A DNA stretch of 64,000 bases. Source: Ridgeia piscesae (Eukaryota; Annelida; Polychaeta; Sabellida; Siboglinidae). Shown one piece after another: positions 12,726 to 23,699 of the stretch (positions are counted from its first letter, which is position 1; the number at the start of each line of letters is the position of its first letter). The notes beneath the pieces are model-generated. The model did no database searches. It was not told the origin of the DNA and saw only the letters and a program-made list of their open reading frames with translations. The position numbers and the translations under genes are program-made. The DNA lies in the NCBI GenBank assembly GCA_025642075.2, contig JAODUO010001086.1, positions 17,501-81,500 on the forward strand, written 5' to 3'.

Positions 12726-13340
12726 CTATTGTCGATTATAGCCTGTTGCTCGACCACCTTCACAGTATGGGCACATCGCTGGCTAGAGTTGTATGTTTCC
12801 CAGCAAACGCTGTCTTAATTAGTTATATTTTCTATTTTAATATGTCTTCCTCTTTACAACTGTGTTGACACTAACACCCTGTTTTATGCTCACTGAAACC
12901 CCGACACTCTCATTCACAATTCGCAACAAGACTGTTCTTCCACACTACAAAGATTCAAAATCAACCAGATGAAGGCTACCCCAACTAAATTCCAAGCAAT
13001 TAGCTTCGGCAAGACGGGAACCAGAAATATCATAGATTTTACTTTTGAAAATATTACCATCTACTACGAAAACTCTGTTGACCTTCTCGGCATTGAGACT
13101 GAACATTCGCTAACATTTAATATCTGCAAAAAGGCAGCTAGACAGTTGGCGGTCTTTACAAGTTTCGGCAACCTCCTTACTCGAAAATTGCAAGGGAAAC
13201 TTGCGATTTTCAAATGCTTCATAACATCAAACTTCGACTACTTAATCTGGCATTGTTTAGCAGGCAGCACAAACAAACTATGCCAAAATACAGAGAGAGC
13301 ACGTCGCTTTATTTACAACCCGGTTACTCGTCCACGCATA
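12726..13340 (+). pseudogene. Non-LTR retrotransposon reverse transcriptase, 3' part (decayed)
   Basis: Continues the relic that begins at 10440. Reading resumes with VDYSLLLDHLHSMGTSL directly after box A. About 75 bp later a damaged YADD region reads VDTNTLFYAH, so most of the palm segment between them is deleted. From 12940 the C-terminal thumb is readable: FKINQMKATPTKFQAISFGK, SVDLLGIETEHSLTF, ICKKAARQLAVF and TERARRFIYN. The open frame 12969-13583 is this fragment; its last third (after 13340) is GA-rich and CA-rich sequence and not LINE. Confidence 0.85.
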
Positions 13341-14525
<1,185 letters not shown>

Positions 14526-14995
14526 TCTTTTCGTTTTCATTTTTTCTACCATTGTATCGTCAGCGCCTATCGCTGTCTCGCTTGTTTATGGTGACGTGTC
14601 GTTAGTCATTTACTCTGAATCTATCGTGTCTACAAATGTTAACGTGTCATTCGTTTCTCCCATTGTATCGTTCGACTTCACCCATGTATTACGCACACCT
14701 CCTATCAAATTATCGTTTTGTTTTACAATTGTATCGTTCGTCTTTATCACAGTGGGGTATCTTTGCCACAAAAGTGTAGTTTAGTTCTACCATTGAGTCG
14801 TTCATTGTGTCGTTCAACTATACGCTACTGTATCGATCGTCTCTATCAATGATCGCTTGTTTTTGCCATTGTATAACTTGTCTTCATCAACCGCATCGTT
14901 CGTGATTACCAATGTATCATTCGTTCTACCACTGTGTTGTTTACGAACTAACTTGGCGGTCTCGAATGTCCAACTCACGCATCGTTTGTTTCTGT
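14526..14995. repeat. Eroded minisatellite built on ACCATTGTATCGTTCGT
   Basis: The phrase (T/C)ACCATTGTATCGTTCGT(C/T)T recurs roughly every 30-45 bp in degraded form (for example near 14548, 14657, 14725, 14795, 14830, 14863 and 14910). Spacing and sequence vary, as expected for an old tandem array that is no longer homogenised. Confidence 0.6.
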
Positions 14996-15019
14996 CTACA
15001 ATGCTCTGATTATGACTAG

Positions 15020-15696
15020 TCTGGTCCTGTGTGGTCCTCTTGTATGGTCCGGTGTGGTCCTGTGTGGTCCTGTATGGTCCGGTGTGGTCCTGTATGGTTC
15101 GGTGTGGTCTGGTGTCGTCCTGTATGGTCCGGTGTGGTCTGGTGTCGTCCTGTATGGTCCTGTGTGGTCCTGTATGGTCCTGTGTGGTCCTGTGTGGTCC
15201 TGTGTGGTCCTGTGTGGTCCGGTCCTGTGTGGTCCTGTGTGGTCCTGTGAGGTCCTGTGTGGTCCTGTGTGGTCCGGTCCGGTCCGGTCCGGTCCGTCCG
15301 GTCCGGTCCGGTCCGGTCCGGTCCGGTCCGGTCCGGTCCGGTACGTACTCGGCAACGGTCGGTACCGGTCCGAACCGGACCGGATCGGTGCCGGTGACGG
15401 TGCGGTGCCGGTGCGGTGCGGTGCGGTGCGGTGCGGTCGGTGCGGGCCGGTGCGGGCGGTCGGGCCGGTGCGGTCGGTGCGGTGCGGCACGCCGGTCGGA
15501 CCGGTCCGGCCGGTCCGGTCCGGACCGGACCGGATCCGGCCGGTCCGGACCGGATCCGGTCCGGACCGGTCCGGTCCGGTCCGGTCCGGTCCGGTCCGGT
15601 CCGGTCCGGTCCGGTCCGGTCCGGACCGGTCCGGACCGGTCCGGTCCGGTCCGGTCCGGTCCGGTCCGGTCCGGATCCGGTCCGGTCCGGACCGGT
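15020..15696. repeat. GGTCC pentamer / GGTCCTGTGT decamer satellite
   Basis: From 15020 to 15280 the unit is a decamer of the type GGTCCTGTGT with variants. From about 15270 it becomes pure GGTCC. A central block (about 15360-15480) uses GGTGC and GGTCG. From 15480 GGTCC returns, with repeated switches to its complement GGACC and palindromic junctions such as GGACCGGTCC. Arg-Ser-Gly-Pro and Thr-Gly-Pro-Asp frames on both strands are artefacts. Confidence 0.95.
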
Positions 15697-16599
15697 CATT
15701 CAACTAATCATCTACGTTTGTCCGAGTTACGTAAATCCGGTAAAAACGTCACGATGTTGAATTATCGTGACGAATATGTCACCGCTGCGACGCAACGCAT
15801 GTCTTGGGGTACAACCTTATTCCAGGCGTTATCGCGTCCCTGGTTATCAAGCATGTGAAATTAAAGATAACCCATCGACGACAAATGGTTGCATCGTGAC
15901 GCGTGTGCCAGAAAAGACACACTGTCGCAGATAACTCGTCGCAGAAAAAATCGTAGCCGGCGATTGGCGTCGCGATGTTTACAGTGACGAGAGTCCGTCT
16001 ATTGGTTCTTCTCTGTTCCACGTCTGTCACAAGCGTTGGCGATCATGACCTTCTAAACCGCACTGTCATTAAATATATTAAGACAACAAAACGCGTTCAA
16101 TGTTAGGAAGCAGTCATTGTGATTAGCCAATTATAAGGAAAACGTTCCCATTTATTTGCTAGTTTCGTTCTCCCAAATGTTACAGTTTTCGCCTGGAGCT
16201 TTCGGTATTTGGTTGGACACCCAGCAGTTTATTTGTGAACTCCGTCCCTTGACAAGATTGTGCATCCCAGAGAAATGCAAATCGATTCCCAATGTAGCGC
16301 AAAAGGCGAAAGATGTTAGGTTGCACGCTCGTACCTCTAAGTTTGAAAGATGATGGCCGAATAATGACGTCATTTTGCTCTCCTCCTCCAACTCCAGCTC
16401 CAGTTCGAGTTGTTTCCAGCACTCGACAGTGTCCAATAAATGCCTTGTTTGTATATATTCTCGTTACAACGTTGACAGCATATACTAATCCCTCACCGAA
16501 TAGGCTTAGCTTACATGTACTGATTCATTAAATTAGGACTGTATTGTTAGTATACATTGCAATTTTTGCAGTCTTATAACTTTCTTTCGAAAACGGTGT
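15697..16599. other. Unique sequence, parent of the downstream mosaic copy
   Basis: No convincing gene. The part from about 16215 to 16612 recurs in altered, shortened form at 16921-17185. It includes a pyrimidine-rich run (CTCCTCCTCCAACTCCAGCT near 16380). Confidence 0.5.
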
Positions 16600-16920
16600 T
16601 CCTCCGTCATACGCTTTAATATTGCTCCGTCATATGTTTTAATTTTGCTGCGTCATACGTTTTAATTTTGCTGCGTCATACGTTTTAATTTTGCTCCGTC
16701 ATACGCTTTAATATTGCTCCGTCATATGTTTTAATTTTGCTGCGTCATACGTTTTAATTTTGCTGCGTCATACGTTTTAATTTTGCTCCGTCATACGCTT
16801 TAATATTGCTCCGTCATATGTTTTAATTTTGCTGCGTCATACGTTTTAATTTTGCTCCGTCATACGTTTTAATTTTGCTCCGTCATATGTTTTAATTTTG
16901 CTGCGTCATACGTTTTAATT
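16600..16920. repeat. 23-bp minisatellite with 92-bp higher-order period
   Basis: The unit is GCTGCGTCATACGTTTTAAT plus TTT. Variants CTCCG, CATATG and ACGCTTTAATA recur in fixed order, so that a four-unit block of 92 bp repeats. The marker ACGCTTTAAT falls at 16611, 16703 and 16795, exactly 92 bp apart. Confidence 0.9.
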
Positions 16921-17260
16921 TTGGCACCCAGCAGTTTTAAATTTTGCTCCGTCCCAAAAAAAGTTTTAATTTTGATGGCCCTAATACGTCATTTTATCTC
17001 CTCCTCCAACTCCAGCTCCGTCGATTTTTTCCAATACAGTGTCCGCCTTGTTTTAATTTTGGGTTCCGTTCCAAAACTTTCCCAATCTTAGCTTCATGCT
17101 GATTATTAATTAATTTTGCTCCGTATACATTGCAATTTTTGCTCCCTCATAACTTTTTTAAAAGTGTTCCTCCGTCATACGTTTTAATTTTGCTCCGCCA
17201 TATATTTTAATTTTGCTCCGTCATACGTTTTAATTTTGCTCCATCATACGTTTTAACTAC
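16921..17260. repeat. Mosaic copy of upstream flank blended with the 23-bp repeat
   Basis: Three blocks of the upstream unique sequence reappear in order: CACCCAGCAGTTT (16219 and 16926), CTCCTCCTCCAACTCCAGCT (16380 and about 16999), and TATACATTGCAATTTTTGC (16551 and about 17126). Between and within them, stretches are replaced by 23-bp-repeat words such as TTTTAATTTTGCTCCGT. After 17170 ordinary 23-bp units resume. Confidence 0.75.
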
Positions 17261-17689
<429 letters not shown>

Positions 17690-17889
17690 CACGTTTACAC
17701 TTTTAGTTCAAATGCGCTGACACAAAGAGAGGTAAAATAGTAAAGATTACAAACATGTAATCTTTGGCAATATCAAAATCTAAGATCATAAAAACAAATA
17801 TACGGAAGTGCACGAAGTTATTACATGGCTTCACACTAGCTGGAGTGTCGCAATAGTTCTACAATATACAGATAACGATACGAAAATAC

Positions 17890-18223
17890 TTTATTATATT
17901 ATATTATATTATATTATATTATATTATATTATATTATATTATATTATATTATATTTTATATATATGATATTTATATGATATGATATGATATGATATGATA
18001 TTATATTATATTATATTATATATATATTATATTATATATATTATATTACATTATAAATTATATTATATTATAAATTTTATTATATTATAATTATATTATA
18101 TTATATTATTACCTGACATTACTTACATTACATTACATTACATTACATTACATTACATTACATTACATTACATTACATTACATTACATTACTTAACTTTA
18201 CATTACTTTACATTACATTACAC
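17890..18223. repeat. Three adjoining pentamer microsatellites
   Basis: (TATAT/TTATA)n at about 17890-17955, then (GATAT)n at 17976-18000, a mixed TTATA region to 18112, and (CATTA)n from about 18122 to 18192 with a degraded end to 18223. The shared five-base period suggests successive replacement of one pentamer by a point-mutated version. Confidence 0.93.
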
Positions 18224-18898
18224 TACGCATCATGTGATCGTCATTGAAACCTGAATACTCTGCGATATTGCACATTTTGTACGCGTTCCATCATTAACCA
18301 CAAGTATACTATCATGAACATCTTCCATCAATACCAAACATATAATCTGCATAAGGTTACATGACACAATGAAGGACATATTACAACCTACTAATGTATT
18401 TAATATAACAACAGCAATCAAACTGTTACGATGCCACACGTGTTCACTTGCACATAGCGTAAACTAGTTACTTTGAAAGCTACGGTGAAAAACAGCAGAA
18501 CTTGCCGAACCGATTTCACAGAAAGCCTAACTTACTAAAAATGTCAGCGTTAAAAAATAGCAACCACTTAACTTAAAAGCGAAACGATTTTACGCTATTT
18601 AAAATTACATTACCTCAACGAAAACGAACAAAAAGAAGACAAGTCCATAACAATGGACCACAAGACTGGAATTGAAAGAAGACAGCCACTCTCGAGTCAA
18701 GTAGAGTGTTTCTGAAATGATCACACGAAGGCAACCGGAAAGACACAAGACACCAGACAAAGTACTGCGGTCGAACGAACATAGACAGGCGGACAAAGAT
18801 TGAGTGAGCTGGAATAAGCACAATTCTCCCTTCTGTGCCAGCAGCCAGTGCAGACCAATGCGTTTTCCATATTGTCGGTGCCCGTCTATATATTACTC
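18224..18898. other. No gene recognised
   Basis: Short ORFs only. The right end borders a candidate minus-strand exon. Confidence 0.4.
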
Positions 18899-18899
18899 A

Positions 18900-19151
18900 C
18901 CTGTGATCTGACGACACTTCTCGCCTGCAGCTCGTTTTCTCAACACTGAGGATTGGTGCCGTGTACACACCACTTTCTAGGCTCAACAGGTGCTGAATAA
19001 TCTGTACTTTTACGAAGCTCCGCCCCTTCTTCTCATAGTACCATTCAAAGACGATGACACAGACGGTTTGCGTCGAAACGCGTTGAACCGTGACGCCCCC
19101 TTGCGCATTGATGCGACGGAAATAACCACGTGACTCGCATGCCAAGCGCAT
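18900..19151 (-). CDS. Candidate first exon of an unknown minus-strand gene
   Basis: An open frame of 84 codons (from ATG at 19151) is followed by a good splice donor, CACAG followed by GTGAGTAA, with the exon edge at about 18900. About 65 bp upstream of the ATG a TATAAAA box (about 19212-19219, minus) could act as a core promoter. The peptide includes VIVFEWYYEKKGRSFVKVQ, which I do not recognise. No following exon was found downstream (lower coordinates), where satellites dominate. The donor and the TATA box are visible; calling this an exon is inference. Confidence 0.22.
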
Positions 19152-19484
19152 CTAAAAGCACTCAATCCAGACTCTGTAAGAAGTGTCTAGTCGTTTTTCC
19201 TACAGTTGTGTTTTATACGTAAACACAGACTAACGACCTGCTAATGAAATTGCTTGAAGGGTGATTTGTCATGATGTCACTCGATGTAAATCGCTAACGT
19301 TAAATGCACATCTATAAAGGTACAGATGTAAAGGTGTTTCGGAAATTTGAATGATAAGTTGGACGGCGACTTATTTTTGAAAAGATACACAGAGAGCGGT
19401 AACAAATGTGTCGCAGAGACGAAGAACCACAAGGTTTAGCTTTAGCTACACATATTGACCAGTTGTTTTCAAGCATGCGATGTA
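19152..19484. other. No gene recognised
   Basis: Unique sequence upstream of the candidate exon; no recognisable feature apart from the possible TATA box noted there. Confidence 0.35.
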
Positions 19485-19660
19485 TGTGTTGGGTGGACTG
19501 GTTCTGGCAGGAGAAGTTGCAGGTTGCAGAAAACAACTTTAACCAGATTTAACAAGATTGCCACCTAGAGAATCAATTCTAGATGACAGGTGGACTGGGA
19601 ACCCTTTGGCGTATCGAGACTCCATCCTATCTACCTAAGTGTACCCCGCCCTTCTTAGAA
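19485..19660 (+). repeat. Satellite-associated module, copy 1
   Basis: About 175 bp shared with 21824-22000 and 23084-23270. It begins GGGTGGACTGGTTCTGGCA and ends CCGCCCTTCTTA. It contains the hairpin CTAGAG-AATCAA-CTCTAG (copy 1 has a mismatch) nested in CCAC and GTGG. In this copy a stretch of about 115 bp present in the other two, between CTTCTTA and GAAGGAAGATG, is missing. Confidence 0.85.
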
Positions 19661-19945
19661 GGAAGATGAAAGAATGAAAAACAACAAGAGGAAATTAGTC
19701 GGAGATGGGCGGGGCAAATACAAAGAATGGGCGACCAAAAACTGCCGAAAAGAGCGTGGGAAATATATGAAGGTGGTAGACGAAGAACGGGAAGACCGAA
19801 ACTCCGATGGGAAGACAGGCTGGGTGGGGATCAGGGATGGCCCGAACAGCCACGAATGGGTGACGTTTGCACAAGAGAGGGTAGCGTGGAAGGAACGTAG
19901 GGGATCAGAGGAGACACCGAATGTGACATAGTTCCGACCCAGGGA
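19661..19945 (+). pseudogene. LINE C-terminal tail fragment, copy 1
   Basis: Conceptual translation matches the C-terminal tail found after the reverse transcriptase in many non-LTR elements: SRRWAGQIQRMGD-type, LPKRAWEIYEGGRRRTGRP, KLRWEDRLGG, then after a frameshift FAQERVAWKERRGSEE. The hallmark is RWAGHVxRM...RGRPxxRWED...AQxRxxW. This copy lies between the duplicated module and the 55-bp satellite and is repeated at 22073 and 23333. Confidence 0.75.
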
Positions 19946-20007
19946 TCAAGGGGAAGAAGAAAAAGGTCGTCATCTCGAATATCAACCACACCATTCTCAT
20001 GTCTCTG

Positions 20008-21823
20008 TGGCAAGGCGTAGTTGGTACATGTCACTATTTCCACGACACACCAGTGACAATGTGTCGCTGGCGTAGTTGGTACATGTCACTATTTCCACGA
20101 CACACCAGTGACAATGTGTCGCTGGCGTAGTTGGTACATGTCACTATTTCCACGACACACCAGTGACAATGTGTCGCTGGCGTAGTTGGTACGTGTCACT
20201 ATTTCCACGACACGCCAGTGACAATGTGTCGCTGGCGTAGTTGGCACATGTCACTATTTCCACGACACACCAGTGACAATGTGTCGCTGGCGTAGTTGGT
20301 ACATGTCACTATTTCCACGACACACCAGTGACAATGTGTCTCTGGCGTAGTTGGTACATATCACTATTTCCACGACCACCAGTGACAATGTGTCGCTGAC
20401 GTAGTTGGTACATATCACTATTTCCACGACACACCAGTGACAATGTGTCGCTGGCGTAGTTGGTACATGCCACTATTTCCACGACACACCAGTGACAATG
20501 TGTAGCTGGCGTAGTTGGTACGTGTCACTATTTCCACGATACGCCAGTGACAATGTGTCGCTGGCGTAGTTGGTACGTGTCACTATTTCCACGACACACC
20601 AGTGACAATGTGTCGCTGGCGTAGTTTGTACATGTCACTATTTCCACGACCACCAGTGACAATGTGTCGCTGGCGTAGTTGGTACATGTCACTATTTCCA
20701 CGACACACCAGTGACAATGTGTCGCTGGCGTAGTTGGTACATGTCACTATTTCCACGACACACCAGTGACAATGTGTCGCTGGCGTAGTTGGTACATGTC
20801 ACTATTTCCACGACCACCAGTGACAATGTGTCGCTGACGTAGTTGGTACATGTCACTATTTCCACGACCACCAGTGACAATGTGTCGCTGGCGTAGTTGG
20901 TACATGTCACTATTTCCACGACACACCAGTGACAATGTGTAGCTGGCGTAGTTGGTACGTGTCACTATTTCCACGATACGCCAGTGACAATGTGTCGCTG
21001 GCGTAGTTGGTACGTGTCACTATTTCCACGACACACCAGTGACAATGTGTCGCTGGCGTAGTTGGTACATGCCACTATTTCCACGACACGCCAGTGACAA
21101 TGTGTCGCTGACGTAGTTGGTACATGTCACTATTTCCACGACACACCAGTGACAATGTGTCGCTGGCGTAGTTGGTACATGCCACTATTTCCACGACACG
21201 CCAGTGACAATGTGTCGCTGACGTAGTTGGTACATGTCACTATTTCCACGACACACCAGTGACAATGTGTCGCTGACGTAGTTGGTACGTGTCACTATTT
21301 CCACGACACACCAGTGACAATGTGTCGCTGGCGTAGTTGGTACATGCCACTATTTCCACGACACGCCAGTGACAATGTGTCGCTGGCGTAGTTGGTACAT
21401 GCCACTATTTCCGCGACACGCCAGTGACAATGTGTCGCTGACGTAGTTGGTACGTGTCACTATTTCCACGACCACCAGTGACAATGTGTCGCTGGCGTAG
21501 TTGGTACGTGTCACTATTTCCACGACACACCAGTGACAATGTGTCGCTGGCACGTGTCACTATTTCCACGACACACCAGTGACAATGTGTCGCTGGCGTA
21601 GTTGGTACATGTCACTATTTCCACGACACACCAGTGACAATGTGTCGCTGGCGTAGTTGGTACATGTCACTATTTCCACGACACACCAGTGACAATGTGT
21701 CGCTGGCGTAGTTGGTACATGTCACTATTTCCACGACACGCCAGTGACAATGTGTCGCTGGCGTAGTTGGTACATGTCACTATTTCCACGACACACCAGT
21801 GACATTGTGTCGCTGGCGCTGGG
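20008..21823. repeat. 55-bp satellite, block A
   Basis: The unit is 55 bp: CGTAGTTGGTACATGTCACT, ATTTCCACGACACACCAGTG, then ACAATGTGTCGCTGG. There are about 33 units, some 53 bp with CGACCACC for CGACACACC. Each unit holds an inverted repeat CCAGTGACA-ATG-TGTCGCTGG; in units with CGCCAGTG the stem extends to 12 bp. Minus-strand ORFs of the type YASDTLSLV are artefacts. Confidence 0.95.
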
Positions 21824-22000
21824 TGGACTGGTTCTGGCAAAAGAAGTTGCAGGTAGCAGAAAACAACTTTAACCAGATTTAGCAAGATTGCCACCTAGAG
21901 AATCAACTCTAGATGACAGGTGGACTGGGAACCCTTTGGCGTATCGAGACTCCATCCTATCTATCTAAGTGTACCCCGCCCTTCTTAGGTATATGTCGAT
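21824..22000 (+). repeat. Satellite-associated module, copy 2
   Basis: Second copy of the module at 19485, with the perfect hairpin CTAGAGAATCAACTCTAG. It is followed by an AT-rich stretch (about 22001-22070) that is absent from copy 1. Confidence 0.85.
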
Positions 22001-22350
22001 TTTAGTTTTAAATATATTAACATATATTAACATTACTAGCACCTACTGGGTGAGAAGAATATGTAGAGTGAAGCGAAATTATAGAAGGAAGATGAAGGAA
22101 TGAAAAAAAAACAAGAGGAAATTAGTCGGAGATGGGCGGGGCAAGTACAAAGAATGGGCGACGAAAAACTGCCGAAAAGAGCGTGGGAAATATATGAAGG
22201 TGGTAGACGAAGAACGGGAAGACCGAAACTCCGATGGGAAGACAGGCTGGGTGGGGAACAGGGATGGCCCGAACAGCCACGAATGGGTGACGTTTGCACA
22301 AGAGAGGGTAGCGTGGAAGGAACGTAGGGGATCAGAGGAGACACCGAATG
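22001..22350 (+). pseudogene. LINE C-terminal tail fragment, copy 2
   Basis: Longer than copy 1: it begins upstream with YWVRRICRVKRNYRRKMKE and continues with KKQEEISRRWAGQVQRMGDE, LPKRAWEIYEGGRRRTGRPK and LRWEDRLGG, then shifts frame to FAQERVAWKERRG. It ends in the same GACCCAGGGATCAAGGGGAAG tail as the other copies before the satellite resumes. Confidence 0.78.
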
Positions 22351-22419
22351 TGACATAGTTCCGACCCAGGGATCAAGGGGAAGAAGAAAAAGGTCGTCAT
22401 CTCGAATATCAACCACACC

Positions 22420-23083
22420 ATGTGACAATGTGTCGCTGACGTAGTTGGCACATGTCACATATTCCACGACACACCAGTGATGAGGTGTCGCTGGCGTAGT
22501 TGGTACTTGTCACTATTTCCACGACTTCGAAAATTAACGTGTCATCTGTGACGCCGATCTCATCACTATTTCCACGACACGCCAGTGACAATGTGTCGCT
22601 GGCGTAGTTGTACATGTCACCCTCTTCACGACAAACCAGTGACAATGTGTCGCTGCGCCATAGATTGATACATCTCACATGACACATGTGTGTCAATTGT
22701 CGCTACGTGGTGGTGCACCATATGCACACGACCCTTGATGACAGTATTATCGCTACTGTATCGTTGGTATGTCACTATTTCACAACGCCAGTGACAATGT
22801 ATTAACGCTGGCGTAGTTGGTACATGTCACTATTTCCACGACACACCAGTGACAATGTGTCGCTGGCGGTAGTTGATACATGTCACTATTTCCACGATAC
22901 GCCAGTGACAATGTGTCGCTGGCGTATGACCGACTACGTCACTTCATGACACGCCAGTGACAATGTGTCGCTGGCGTAGTTGGTACATGTCACTATTTCC
23001 ACGACACGCCAGTGACAATGTGTCGCTGGCGTAGTTGGTACATGTCACTATTTTCACGACACACCAGTGACATTGTGTCGCTG
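22420..23083. repeat. 55-bp satellite, block B (partly degraded)
   Basis: Same 55-bp unit as block A, but units between about 22440 and 22800 are interrupted or altered (for example CTTCGAAAATTAACGTGTCA at 22525). Regular units return from about 22800. Confidence 0.9.
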
Positions 23084-23270
23084 GCGCTGGGTGGACTGGT
23101 TCTGGCAGGAGAAGTTGCAGGTAGCAGAAAACAACTTTAACCAGATTTAGCAAGATTGCCACCTAGAGAATCAACTCTAGATGACAGGTGGACTGGGAAC
23201 CCTTTGGCGTATCGAGACTCCATCCTATCTATCTAAGTGTACCCCGCCCTTCTTAGATATATGTCGATTT
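23084..23270 (+). repeat. Satellite-associated module, copy 3
   Basis: Near-identical to copy 2, including the hairpin. The distance of about 1260 bp between copies 2 and 3 marks a recent duplication of module plus LINE tail plus satellite. Confidence 0.88.
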
Positions 23271-23610
23271 TAGTTTTAAATATATTAACATATATTAACA
23301 TTACTAGCACCTACTGGGTCAGAAGAATATGTAGAGTGAAGCGAAATTATAGAAGGAAGATGGAGGAACGAAAAAAACAAGAGGAAATTAGTCGGAGATG
23401 GGCGGGGCAAGTACAAAGAATGGGCGACGAAAAACTGCCGAAAAGAGCGTGGGAAATATATGAAGGTGGTAGACGAAGAACGGGAAGACCGAAACTCCGA
23501 TGGGAAGACAGGCTGGGTGGGGATCAGGGATGGCCCGAACAGCCACGAATGGGTGACGTTTGCACAAGAGAGGGTAGCGTGGAAGGAACGTAGGGGATCA
23601 GAGGAGACAC
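23271..23610 (+). pseudogene. LINE C-terminal tail fragment, copy 3
   Basis: Same fragment as at 22001, open from about 23237 to 23593, with RKMEERKKQEEISRRWAGQV, MGDEKLPKRAWEIYEGG and the same frameshift before the AQERVAW segment. It contains no reverse transcriptase. Confidence 0.78.
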
Positions 23611-23699
23611 CGAATGTGACATAGTTCCGACCCAGGGATCAAGGGGAAGAAGGAAAAGGTCGTCATCTCGAATATCAACCACACCATTCTCATGTCTCT

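Noticed and set aside
15012..15858. Overlapping ORFs of 227-275 codons on both strands
   Set aside because: Arg-Ser-Gly-Pro and Thr-Gly-Pro-Asp repeats are products of the GGTCC satellite.
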